Positions 1 to 7,997 of a stretch of DNA of 17,227 nucleotides are shown in pieces. The stretch covers positions 1-17,227 of the forward strand of contig VGAV01000013.1 in the NCBI GenBank assembly GCA_016870695.1, given 5' to 3'. Source of the DNA: Actinomycetota bacterium. GTDB lineage: Bacteria; Actinomycetota; Actinomycetes; Actinomycetales; Microbacteriaceae. Numbering within the stretch: position 1 is the first letter of the stretch; each line of letters starts with the position of its first letter. The notes under the pieces are model-generated. The model did no database searches. It was not told the DNA's origin and saw nothing but the letters and a program-made list of their open reading frames with translations. Position numbers and translations under genes: made by a program.

Positions 1-910
<910 letters not shown>

Positions 911-936
911 CAGGTGCAGGGATGACGTGCGGAGGG

Positions 937-1623
937 TCAGGCCCGGGGTCCGGCCGCGACGACGATCGCGACGGCGATGCCGTCCCAGCCTTTGCGGTCG
1001 AGCGTCTGCAGCGCGGTGGCGTCGAAACGGGGGTCCTCACCCAGCATCGCGAGGCCGCGACGGGTCCCCTGGACCTTGGAGTCGGTGGCATCCGGGTCCG
1101 CCACCTCCCCGTTTCGGCCGATGTTGTCGAGGACGACGACCGTGCCCGGGCGACCGAGACGGGCGGCCCAGTCGAGGTAGGTCGTGTTCGACTCCTTGTC
1201 GGCGTCGATGAAGACGAGATCGAACGGCTCCTCGTCCTGCAGGGCCGGGAGGACGTCGGTCCCGCGTCCCACACGCACCTCCACGCGATCGGCGACGCCC
1301 GCGTTCTCCGCGTTGCGGCGCGCGACCTCGGCGTTCGCCGGCTCGGCCTCGATCGAGACGACCCGCCCGCCCTCCGGCAGGGCCCGGGCGAGCCAGATGG
1401 TCGAGTACCCGCCGAGCGTGCCGATCTCGAGGACGCGACGGGCACCCGAGATCCTCGTCAGCAGGTGCAGCATCTTGCCGCTGACCGGAGCGACCTCGAT
1501 CGCCGGCAGGCCCGCCTCGTGCTGGGCGGCGATGACGGCGTCGAGCGACGCGTCCCGGCCGACGAGCGTGTCGGTGAGGTAGGCGTCGACGCGGCGGACG
1601 GTCTCGACGGTGGGATCGGCCAT
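937..1623 (-). CDS. Class I SAM-dependent O-methyltransferase (Methyltransf_3 / COMT-like family)
   Basis: 228 residues, the usual size for the small bacterial O-methyltransferases related to catechol and caffeoyl-CoA O-methyltransferases. The SAM-binding motif I is VLEIGTLGGYSTIWLA (about 64-79). The acidic residue that holds the SAM ribose follows in SIEAEP (90-95). DLVFIDADKE (135-144) contains the Asp that normally coordinates the divalent metal, and LDNIGRNGEV (165-174) contributes further metal-site residues. The ATG at 1623 is preceded by AGGGTGGGGGC, a purine-rich ribosome binding site. The frame stays open far upstream, but that part reads as arginine/proline-rich shadow sequence. 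The substrate cannot be told from sequence; family members methylate catechols or other hydroxylated aromatics. It probably ends at the 893-910 hairpin and is expressed separately from eno. Confidence 0.92.
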   Translation of the reverse strand: MADPTVETVRRVDAYLTDTLVGRDASLDAVIAAQHEAGLPAIEVAPVSGKMLHLLTRISGARRVLEIGTLGGYSTIWLARALPEGGRVVSIEAEPANAEVARRNAENAGVADRVEVRVGRGTDVLPALQDEEPFDLVFIDADKESNTTYLDWAARLGRPGTVVVLDNIGRNGEVADPDATDSKVQGTRRGLAMLGEDPRFDATALQTLDRKGWDGIAVAIVVAAGPRA

Positions 1624-1688
1624 GCCCCCACCCTGTCGGCGCCCGTCCCTCCCGGTCAAGCCGCTTCGCGCCGCGCCCCCGGGGGCCG

Positions 1689-1770
1689 CGAGATCACGTG
1701 ATCTCGACGAGATCACGCGTTCCGTTCGCCCCGAGCGTGTGCTCTCGACGAGATCGTGTGCTCTCGACGG
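1689..1770. repeat. Cluster of GAGATCAC-type palindromes and direct repeats (REP-like)
   Basis: The stretch begins with an 18-bp perfect palindrome, cgagatcacgtgatctcg (1689-1706). An inverted-repeat unit follows, with gagatcacgcg (1710-1720) facing cgtgtgctctc (1735-1745), and then a direct repeat of gtgtgctctcgacg (1737-1750 and 1756-1769). Read on the minus strand it is a series of GTCGAGA(T/G)CAC units. The motif resembles the arms of the 4208-4280 element. The cluster spans the 3' end of the hydrolase gene, which reads through part of it, and the gap before the methyltransferase gene. It could serve as a terminator or as a dispersed palindromic repeat. Confidence 0.6.
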
Positions 1771-2600
1771 GGCAGGGCGGACCCCGGGGCGGACGGGGCG
1801 GCGGCGGACGGGGCGGCGGCGGCGAGCGCGGCGAGGACGGCGGGCAGGAGGGCGTCCGCGGTGCGGCGGTAACCGAGGGCGCTGGGGTGGAAGCGGTCCA
1901 CGCTGAACATCTCGTGCGGACGTTCGGCGAAGACCGGTCCGACGGCGCGGGCGAGGGCGACGACACGGGCGCCGGCCCGCCGCGCGGCGACCGTCTGTGC
2001 GGCGGCGAGCTGCCGCGAGGCGCGGGCGGCCAGGGCGCGCAGCGGCTGCGGGATCGCGCGGAGGGTGCCGAGGTCGGGGCACGCCCCGACCACCACGGGG
2101 GTTCCCTGACGGACGAGGGCCCGGACGGCATCCTCGAGCTGCTGGGCGGAGCGGGAGACCGGGATGCGATGCGTCACGTCGTTGCCGCCGATGACGATCA
2201 CGGCGATGTCGGCGCGGTAGTCCTCCGGGAGCGTGCCGAGCTGCGCGGCGAGCGCGGAGGTCTCGGAACCGACCACGGCCGCCGTGCGCAGCCGGACGGG
2301 ACGGCGCGCGTCCCGCGCGATGCCCTTCGCGAGGCGTGCGCCGAGGGTGTCGCGGCGGTGCCCGGCGCCCAGGCCCGCGGCGATCGAGTCGCCGAGCATC
2401 AGCAGGTCGACGGGGACGCCCGTGTGCTTCTTCCGCCGCCAGACCCGGTCGGCGTCGAGGGCGTCCTCCCCGAGCGGCTTGCCGATGCGGCGGCGGGCGA
2501 CGGCGGCCTGACGCGAGAGCAGGGTGCGGACCCCGACGGCGGTCGCCCCGAGCAGGGCCGCCGTCGACGCCGTCACGGCGAGGGACCGGCGGACGAGCAC
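1713..2600 (-). CDS. Membrane-anchored SGNH/GDSL-family hydrolase
   Basis: 295 residues. A positively charged N-terminus (VLVRRS) precedes a hydrophobic segment at about 7-25 that looks like a signal anchor, so the catalytic domain is probably outside the membrane. The four SGNH blocks are present: LMLGDSIAAGLG (67-78) with nucleophile Ser 72, Gly 111 in VVGSETS, GGND (138-141) with Asn 140, and the catalytic pair in SVDRFHP (Asp 235, His 238). Members are esterases, lipases or acyl/polysaccharide deacetylases, and the substrate here is not readable. The GTG at 2600 is chosen because it directly precedes the signal anchor. No strong ribosome binding site is seen, and a weak -10-like TGTGAT ends 7 nt before the GTG. 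The last 18 residues (RREHTISSRAHARGERNA) come from the 1689-1770 repeat, so the C-terminus is probably non-functional and variable. Confidence 0.88.
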   Translation of the reverse strand: MLVRRSLAVTASTAALLGATAVGVRTLLSRQAAVARRRIGKPLGEDALDADRVWRRKKHTGVPVDLLMLGDSIAAGLGAGHRRDTLGARLAKGIARDARRPVRLRTAAVVGSETSALAAQLGTLPEDYRADIAVIVIGGNDVTHRIPVSRSAQQLEDAVRALVRQGTPVVVGACPDLGTLRAIPQPLRALAARASRQLAAAQTVAARRAGARVVALARAVGPVFAERPHEMFSVDRFHPSALGYRRTADALLPAVLAALAAAAPSAAAPSAPGSALPRREHTISSRAHARGERNA

Positions 2601-2860
2601 CCCACGATCACACCTCGTCGCGGTGAACGGGCGGTGGCCGCGGCCTGACCGTCCGGCATCCCGTGCCCCGGGGGCGGTGTGTCTCGGACCCGGGTGCCGT
2701 TCTGCGGACCCACGGCCCCGCTCGGGCCCACTCCCCGGAACCGTCCTGCGGACCCACCGCCCGACACGCCGATGCAGGGTGCCACCGGCCCGGCGTGCCG
2801 CCCCCGAACTCCGCACGACGGCACAGCCGGGCACCCGTGAACGGGCCGCAGGAACGGGTC
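2601..2860. other. Gene-free spacer with a 23-bp imperfect direct repeat
   Basis: No plausible gene is present between hisS and the hydrolase. The pattern ccgtNctgcggacccacNgccc occurs at 2697-2719 and again at 2741-2763, with 20 of 23 positions matching and 44 bp between starts. Just past the hisS stop, gcccgttcacgggt can form a short hairpin of about 5 bp without a U-tract. No TANNNT -10 box stands out for the hydrolase gene apart from the weak TGTGAT at 2607-2612. Confidence 0.5.
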
Positions 2861-4135
2861 TCAGGCCAGCGGCTTGAGCTCCAACGACGCGGCGTCGGTG
2901 TCGGTCCGGACCGTCGCGAACGACGTGTAGCCGTCGGCCGCGGAGCGCTCGAGCAGCGCCTTGAGGTTCTTCGGCCGCTGCTCCAGGCGGACCCGCACCC
3001 CGTCGGCGACGAGCCCGGCCTTCAGCCGCAGCAGCTGCGCCAGCGGGACGTCGCGGTCGTGGACCAGCACGACGGCGCGGTCGTCGGAGCCGGCGGCATC
3101 CTGGAGCAGGTCCACGATGCGCTCGAATCCGATCGAGAAGCCGACCGCCGGAACCTGCTGCCCGAGGAAACGGCCGATCATGCCGTCGTAGCGTCCGCCG
3201 CCGCCGAGCGAGTAGTCGACGGTCGGGTGCGCGAGCTCGAAGATCGTGCCCGTGTAGTAGCCCATGCCGCGGACGAGGAACGGGTCGAACACCAGCGGCG
3301 CGTCGGCACCGCGCACCGCGGCGACCGTCTCGCCGAGCGCGACGAGGTGGGCGATGACCTCGTCCGGGATGCCGGCGGGAAGCGCCTCGCGGATGCCGTC
3401 GTCGTCGAAGCGGGGGGTGGTGGCGGGCCGGTCGAGGTACTCCGCGAAGGCGTCGACGGCCGTGGCGCCGGCCCCGCGGTCGCGCAGCTCCGCGACGACG
3501 CCCGAGGCCCCGATCTTGTCGAGCTTGTCGATCGTGATGAGCACGCCGGGACGCTCCTCCGGAACGAAGCCGAACACGTCGAGCATCGCGTCGAGGACGC
3601 GACGGTCGTTGACGCGGATCGAGCCGCCCTCCAGACCCAGCGCATCGAGCACGTCGAGGCTGGCCGTCATCAGCTCGGCCTCGGCCCGCGCGGAGGCGTC
3701 GCCGATGATGTCGATGTCGCACTGCACGAACTGGCGGTACCGCCCCTTCTGGGGACGCTCGGCACGCCAGACCGGGGCGATCTGAATGGAGCGGAACACC
3801 GTCGGCAGCTGCGCGCGGTTCGTCGCGTAGAACCGGGCGAGCGGGACCGTGAGGTCGTACCGCAGCCCCAGATCGGCCAGGGCGGCCGGGTCGTCGGCGG
3901 CGGCGCGGATGCCGTCGGCATCCATCCCCCGCTTCAGGATGCTGAACGAGAGCTTCTCGTTGTCGCCGCCGATGCCCGCGTGGAGGCGGTCGTAGTCCTC
4001 CATGACCGGGGTCTCGATCTCGTCGAAGCCGTGGGCGCGGTAGCGCTCGCGGATGACGGCGAGCACGCGCTCGCGGCGGGCCTTGTCGGCGGGGAGGAAG
4101 TCGCGCATGCCGCGCGGCGGGTTCACGGATGCCAC
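2861..4135 (-). CDS. hisS: Histidyl-tRNA synthetase
   Basis: Cytoplasmic class II aminoacyl-tRNA synthetase that charges tRNA-His with histidine. It has 424 residues, a normal length. The N-terminus PPRGMRDFLP (6-15) is typical. LRYDLTVPLARF (91-102) forms part of the active site, and class II motif 2 is WRAERPQKGRYRQF (123-136) followed by QCDIDIIG. The histidine-binding motif reads LVRGMGYYTGTIFEL (287-301), with GGGGRYDG (311-318) and motif 3 VGFSIGFERI (331-340). An alpha/beta anticodon-binding domain follows from about 353. The ILKRG...LGLRYDLTVP form places it in the sequence group shared with eukaryotic enzymes rather than the KEMYTF/LRPE type of E. coli. The GTG at 4135 gives the conventional N-terminus. 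A second GTG at 4126 is possible. An AACAAT -10-like hexamer ends 7 nt before 4135, so the mRNA may be leaderless. Confidence 0.97.
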   Translation of the reverse strand: MASVNPPRGMRDFLPADKARRERVLAVIRERYRAHGFDEIETPVMEDYDRLHAGIGGDNEKLSFSILKRGMDADGIRAAADDPAALADLGLRYDLTVPLARFYATNRAQLPTVFRSIQIAPVWRAERPQKGRYRQFVQCDIDIIGDASARAEAELMTASLDVLDALGLEGGSIRVNDRRVLDAMLDVFGFVPEERPGVLITIDKLDKIGASGVVAELRDRGAGATAVDAFAEYLDRPATTPRFDDDGIREALPAGIPDEVIAHLVALGETVAAVRGADAPLVFDPFLVRGMGYYTGTIFELAHPTVDYSLGGGGRYDGMIGRFLGQQVPAVGFSIGFERIVDLLQDAAGSDDRAVVLVHDRDVPLAQLLRLKAGLVADGVRVRLEQRPKNLKALLERSAADGYTSFATVRTDTDAASLELKPLA

Positions 4136-4207
4136 GGTCCCATTGTTCCAGCCCCCGGACGCCGGGCCGTGCGGGGGCGGTCGGCGGCGGGGTCGGCCGG
4201 GGCGCGA

Positions 4208-4280
4208 GGTCGCACGTTCGGCGCGAGATCGCACGCGCCGAGGGCGCCGGAACGTGTGACCTCGCGCCGAACGTGCGATC
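4208..4280. repeat. Long imperfect inverted repeat between mazG and hisS
   Basis: The arms 4208-4235 and 4253-4280 pair over 28 positions with one mismatch and two G-T wobbles. The core is an 18-bp perfect match (tcgcacgttcggcgcgag at 4210-4227 against 4261-4278). Each arm is built from two copies of a gcgcgag(g/a)tcgcacg unit (4202-4216 and 4221-4235). It follows the mazG stop by about 34 bp and precedes hisS by about 73 bp, so it could end mazG transcription. Its internal repeat structure and likeness to the 1689-1770 motif suggest a dispersed palindromic element instead. No U-tract follows. Confidence 0.75.
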
Positions 4281-4313
4281 CCGGCAGCGGGGAGCGCTGC
4301 GGACCGTGCGGGG

Positions 4314-4946
4314 TCAGGCCTCGGCGGCGCGGACGTCGTCGCGGACGGCGCGGAGGCGGCCGCGGAGGGCGCGCTCGGCATCCCAGCCGCGGTCCCGGGC
4401 GAGCTGCACGAGGGTGAGGAGCGCGTCGCCGAGCTCCTCCTCGGTCGCCGGATCGGCGAGACGGTGCGACGGCGCCGCGACCCCGACCTGCGCGGCCTTG
4501 CCGAGGACCTTCTGCGCGAGGGCGAGCGCGGGCATGTGGTCGCTGACACCGTCGATCACGCTCGTCCGCTCGCGCTTCTCGGCGGCCTTCGCCGCGTTCC
4601 AGTGCACGAGGACCTCTTCGGGATTGGATGCCACGGCGTCACCGAACACGTGCGGATGACGCCGCGTCATCTTCTCGGTCAAACCGCGCGCCACATCGTC
4701 GATGTCGAACGGGTCGTCCGGGTCGCCCGCCGCGATCTCCGCGTGGAAGAGGACCTGCCACAGCAGATCGCCGAGCTCCTCGCGGAGGTCGTCGCGGGTG
4801 CCGGCCTCGACCGCGTCGATCACCTCGGCGCTCTCCTCGACGAGGTAGGGCACCAGAGCGCGGTGGTCGATGGTGCGGGTCCAGGCGCAGCGCTCCCGGA
4901 CGACGCGCATGGTCTCGGCGGCCTCGCGCAGGGCGTCGACGCTCAC
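4314..4946 (-). CDS. mazG: MazG-family nucleoside triphosphate pyrophosphohydrolase
   Basis: Hydrolyses (d)NTPs to monophosphates and pyrophosphate, cleaning the nucleotide pool; in some bacteria MazG also affects (p)ppGpp levels. It has 210 residues against 263 in E. coli. The metal-binding MazG motif appears as EESAEVIDAVE (38-48) and REELGDLLWQVLFHAE (55-70), followed by RRHPHVFGD (95-103) and the WNAAK segment (116-120). A second MazG-like helix (ELGDALLTLVQLAR, 171-184) is kept, so the C-terminal repeat is shortened rather than lost. The GTG at 4946 has an excellent GGAGAGGAG ribosome binding site 6 nt upstream. It lies upstream of hisS in the same direction, separated by the 4208-4280 inverted repeat. 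Association with mfd and eno is typical of Actinobacteria. Despite the name it is not itself a toxin-antitoxin component. Confidence 0.95.
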   Translation of the reverse strand: MSVDALREAAETMRVVRERCAWTRTIDHRALVPYLVEESAEVIDAVEAGTRDDLREELGDLLWQVLFHAEIAAGDPDDPFDIDDVARGLTEKMTRRHPHVFGDAVASNPEEVLVHWNAAKAAEKRERTSVIDGVSDHMPALALAQKVLGKAAQVGVAAPSHRLADPATEEELGDALLTLVQLARDRGWDAERALRGRLRAVRDDVRAAEA

Positions 4947-5011
4947 GGCTGCTCCTCTCCGGGCGGTCGCGCCCGACGGCTCTCGCGGGCCCGGGCGGCG
5001 CCGCTGACCCG

Positions 5012-5017
5012 AGTATC
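5012..5017 (-). promoter_or_regulatory. Possible -10 box (GATACT) of mazG
   Basis: GATACT on the minus strand is the only TANNNT-like hexamer in the mazG half of the divergent region. It would give a leader of about 58 nt. No -35 match is seen, so this is weak. Confidence 0.3.
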
Positions 5018-5053
5018 CCCCGCCCGGCCGGTGGTGGCCGCCCGCGCTCGTCC

Positions 5054-5138
5054 AACTCCGGAGTTTCCGACCACCCGCCCCGTCCGGCCCGCGGAAACCC
5101 GCGCCCGCGCCGCGCCGCGGCCGGCGACACTCCGGAGT
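5054..5138. promoter_or_regulatory. Twin 10-bp palindromes in the mazG-ppc divergent region, possible operators
   Basis: ACTCCGGAGT occurs twice: within the 12-bp palindrome aactccggagtt (5054-5065) and at 5129-5138. Their centres are 74 bp apart, close to seven helical turns. They lie in the 311-bp gap between two divergent genes, a common place for a shared regulator to bind. The regulator is unknown. The rest of this gap holds no gene. Confidence 0.4.
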
Positions 5139-5244
5139 CCGGCGCGGCGGCGCGCACGCCCGGCACGCCCGCGGCCGCACCACCCCCACCCCGCCGCGGC
5201 ATACACCGCCCGTCACACGGCGGTGAGCCGTCCCGCGACGCCGA

Positions 5245-5250
5245 TATTCT
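5245..5250 (+). promoter_or_regulatory. -10 box (TATTCT) of ppc, predicted leaderless transcript
   Basis: TATTCT ends 7 nt before the GTG start of ppc, which puts the expected transcription start on the start codon itself. No Shine-Dalgarno sequence lies upstream, consistent with a leaderless mRNA. The -35 region (about 5222-5227) has no clear match. Confidence 0.6.
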
Positions 5251-5257
5251 GTGGCGT

Positions 5258-7927
5258 GTGCGTGAACTGACCCCGACCGAGGCGATCGACCTCGTGGGCC
5301 GCTTCGAAGCCGGCCAAGAGCTTCCCGAGCAGATGCGCGCCGACGTGCGCCTGCTCGGCTCCCTGCTCGGCCGTGTGCTGCGAGAGAGCGGCTCCCCCGG
5401 ACTGTACGACGACGTCGAGCGGCTGCGGACCGCGACGATCCAGGCCTACACCGATGAGACATCGGAGGCGTTCGAGCGGGCCGCCGCCATCGCCGACGGC
5501 TTCTCGATCGAGCGGGCCGACGAGGTGGCGCGGGCGTTCACCGCCTACTTCCACCTCGTCAACCTCGTCGAGGAGCACCAGCGCGTCCGGATCCTCCGCG
5601 AGCGGGGCGACCGGTCCTCCCGCGACGGCGCGCCCGACACCATCGCCGCGGCGTACGAGCGCCTGATCAGCGAGGTCGGCGAGGAGACGGCGCTGCACCG
5701 CCTGCAGTCGCTGCGCTTCCACCCCGTCTTCACCGCCCACCCCACCGAGGCCCGGCGTCGCGCGATCTCGACGAGCATCCGCCGCCTGTCCGAGCTGCTG
5801 GGCGAGCACGAGGCCGCCGCGGACGAGAGCGCCGAGCGCCGCCGCGCTCAGCGCCGCATGCTGGAAGAGGTGGACACGCTGTGGCGCACCGCCCCGCTGC
5901 GGCGCGACAAGCCGTCCCCCGTCGACGAGGTCCGCTCGGTGATGGCCGTCTTCGACGAGACCCTCTACACCGCGGTCCCCCACGTCTACCGCCGCATCGA
6001 CGACGTCCTCCAGGGCGAGGACGCGGGTGCCCGCGCGCCGATCGTCCGCCCCTTCGTGCGCGTCGGCTCCTGGGTGGGCGGCGACCGCGACGGGAACCCC
6101 TTCGTCACGGCATCCGTCACCCGCAAGGCCGCCGCCATCGCGAGCGAGCACGTGCTCCTGGGCCTCGAGCGCACGGCGCAGCGCATCGGTCGCGGACTGA
6201 CCCTGGATGCCTCGACGACGCCGCCGAGCGACGAGCTCGTGTCGCTCTGGCACCGTCTCCGCGCCGCCGACGAGGACGCGGCGGCGGAGATCGCCGAGCG
6301 CTCCCCAGACGAGCCGCACCGCCGGATCCTGCTGCTGGTCGCCCGCAAGATCGCGGCGACCCGCACGCGAGACGCCGACCTCGCCTACCGCGACCCCGAG
6401 CACCTGCTCGCGGACCTCCGCGTCGTCCAGGAGTCGCTCGTCGCCGGCGGCGCCGCCCGCCAGGCCTACGGCGCCCTGCAGCAGCTGCTCTGGCAGGTGG
6501 AGACCTACGGATTCCACCTGACCGAGCTCGAGGTGCGCCAGCACTCGGCCGTGCACCGCAAGGTGCTCGACGAGCTGCGCACGGGCGGTGAGCGCAGCGA
6601 GCAGACCGAGGAGGTCCTCGAGGTCTTCCGCTCCGTCGCCTACGTGCAGGAGCGTTTCGGACCGCGCGCGGCCGGCCGCTACATCGTGTCGTTCACGCAG
6701 TCCGCGGAGGACCTCGCCAACGTCCACGAGCTCGCCTCCTACGCGATGGGTCCGGGAGTCGCCCCGCCCGTGCTCGACGTCATCCCGCTGTTCGAGACGT
6801 TCGCGGACCTTCAGGCCGCCCCCGGCATCCTGGCCGAGATCGTCGCGCACCCCGCCTTCGTCAGCCGATTGGATGCCACCGGCCGGCGCCTCGAGGTGAT
6901 GCTGGGCTACTCGGACTCCTCTAAGGACGTCGGTCCTGTCGCCGCCAACCTCGCGCTGTACGAGGCGCAGGCGAAGATCTCGACGTGGGCCGAGGCAGAG
7001 GGCATCGAGCTGACGCTCTTCCACGGCCGCGGCGGCGCCCTCGGGCGCGGCGGCGGTCCCGCCAACTCGGCGATCCTCGCGCAGCCGCCGCACTCGGTCG
7101 ACGGCCGGTTCAAGCTCACCGAGCAGGGCGAGGTCATCTTCGCGCGCTACGGCGACCCGGACATCGCCATGCGCCACATCGATCAGGTCGCGGCCGCGGT
7201 GCTCACGGCATCCTCCCCCTCCATCGAGCGCCGCAACCGCGGAGCAGCCGAGGCCTTCGCGGACGTCGCGAGCACGATGGACGTCGCCTCGCGCGAGCGC
7301 TTCTTCGCCCTGGTCAAGGCGCCCGGCTTCGCGCCGTGGTTCGCCACGGTCACCCCGATGGAGGAGCTGGGCCACCTCGCGCTCGGCTCGCGGCCGGCCC
7401 GCCGCGGGCTGTCGGTGGAGTCGCTGGAGGACCTCCGGGCGATCCCATGGGTGTTCTCGTGGACGCAGGCCCGGATCAACCTCGCGGGGTGGTTCGGCCT
7501 CGGAACGGCGCTCGACGCCGTCGGCGACGAGCAGCGCCTGCGTGACGCGTATGAGCAGTGGCCGCTGTTCCGCACGATGATCGACAACGTCGCCATGAGC
7601 CTGGCCAAGGCCGACGAGCGCATCGCCCGCCGCTACCTCGCGCTCGGCGACCGCGACGACCTCGCCGCGCTGGTGATGGACGAGATGCTCCTCACCCGTT
7701 CGTGGGTCGAGCGCATCACGGGCGGCGACCTCCTCGGCAACAAGCCGGTGCTGCAGCGCGCGGTGAAGATGCGCAGCCCGTACGTCGACGCCCTGTCACT
7801 CCTGCAGCTCCGCGCCCTGCGGGCCCTGCGCGACACGACCCCGGATGCCACCCCCGACGCCGAGCACCAGCGGCTCCTGCTGCTGTCGGTCAGCGGTGTG
7901 GCCGCAGGACTGCAGAACACCGGCTGA
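5258..7927 (+). CDS. ppc: Phosphoenolpyruvate carboxylase
   Basis: Anaplerotic cytoplasmic enzyme that fixes bicarbonate onto PEP to give oxaloacetate and phosphate, feeding the TCA cycle. It has 889 residues, within the usual range for bacterial enzymes. Signature segments appear in order: VFTAHPTEARRRAIS (157-171) with catalytic His 161, GSWVGGDRDGNPFVT (270-284), LGYSDSSKDVGP (549-560) with Lys 556, and FHGRGGALGRGGGP (588-601) with Arg 591. KLTEQGEVI (619-627) follows, and the C-terminus is QNTG, whose Asn corresponds to the aspartate-inhibitor site in E. coli PEPC. Allosteric inhibition by aspartate or malate is therefore plausible. The GTG at 5258 is chosen because the N-terminus (RELTPTEAIDLVGRF) begins there and a -10 box sits just before it. 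It converges on mfd across the 7941-7984 hairpin. Confidence 0.98.
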   Translation: MRELTPTEAIDLVGRFEAGQELPEQMRADVRLLGSLLGRVLRESGSPGLYDDVERLRTATIQAYTDETSEAFERAAAIADGFSIERADEVARAFTAYFHLVNLVEEHQRVRILRERGDRSSRDGAPDTIAAAYERLISEVGEETALHRLQSLRFHPVFTAHPTEARRRAISTSIRRLSELLGEHEAAADESAERRRAQRRMLEEVDTLWRTAPLRRDKPSPVDEVRSVMAVFDETLYTAVPHVYRRIDDVLQGEDAGARAPIVRPFVRVGSWVGGDRDGNPFVTASVTRKAAAIASEHVLLGLERTAQRIGRGLTLDASTTPPSDELVSLWHRLRAADEDAAAEIAERSPDEPHRRILLLVARKIAATRTRDADLAYRDPEHLLADLRVVQESLVAGGAARQAYGALQQLLWQVETYGFHLTELEVRQHSAVHRKVLDELRTGGERSEQTEEVLEVFRSVAYVQERFGPRAAGRYIVSFTQSAEDLANVHELASYAMGPGVAPPVLDVIPLFETFADLQAAPGILAEIVAHPAFVSRLDATGRRLEVMLGYSDSSKDVGPVAANLALYEAQAKISTWAEAEGIELTLFHGRGGALGRGGGPANSAILAQPPHSVDGRFKLTEQGEVIFARYGDPDIAMRHIDQVAAAVLTASSPSIERRNRGAAEAFADVASTMDVASRERFFALVKAPGFAPWFATVTPMEELGHLALGSRPARRGLSVESLEDLRAIPWVFSWTQARINLAGWFGLGTALDAVGDEQRLRDAYEQWPLFRTMIDNVAMSLAKADERIARRYLALGDRDDLAALVMDEMLLTRSWVERITGGDLLGNKPVLQRAVKMRSPYVDALSLLQLRALRALRDTTPDATPDAEHQRLLLLSVSGVAAGLQNTG

Positions 7928-7940
7928 GCGGCATCCCTCC

Positions 7941-7984
7941 GACGACGGAGCGCCGGCCCCCTCGGGTGCCGGCGCTCCGTCGTC
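7941..7984. terminator. Bidirectional hairpin between ppc and mfd
   Basis: Perfect 17-bp inverted repeat: gacgacggagcgccggc at 7941-7957 pairs with 7968-7984 around a 10-nt loop. It starts 13 bp after the ppc stop and ends 13 bp before the mfd stop, so it can end both convergent transcripts. Neither side has a U-tract, as is common for actinobacterial terminators. Confidence 0.85.
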
Positions 7985-7997
7985 TCCGGGGGGCGGG

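Noticed and set aside
1689..1770. CRISPR array
   Set aside because: The repeats are short, palindromic and unevenly spaced, without spacers or cas genes.
937..2082. N-terminal extension of the O-methyltransferase to 381 residues
   Set aside because: The added part is Arg/Pro-rich, crosses the palindromic repeat and overlaps the hydrolase gene; the ATG at 1623 has a ribosome binding site and gives the family length.
2663..4417. Plus-strand open frame of 584 codons opposite hisS
   Set aside because: Antisense shadow; hisS on the minus strand has all motifs of a full-length HisRS.
4314..4946. MazG as evidence for a MazEF toxin-antitoxin module
   Set aside because: No mazE or mazF is adjacent; here MazG sits in the conserved mfd-eno housekeeping neighbourhood.
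5213..7375. Minus-strand open frame of 720 codons opposite ppc
   Set aside because: Antisense shadow of ppc with biased composition and no recognisable domain.
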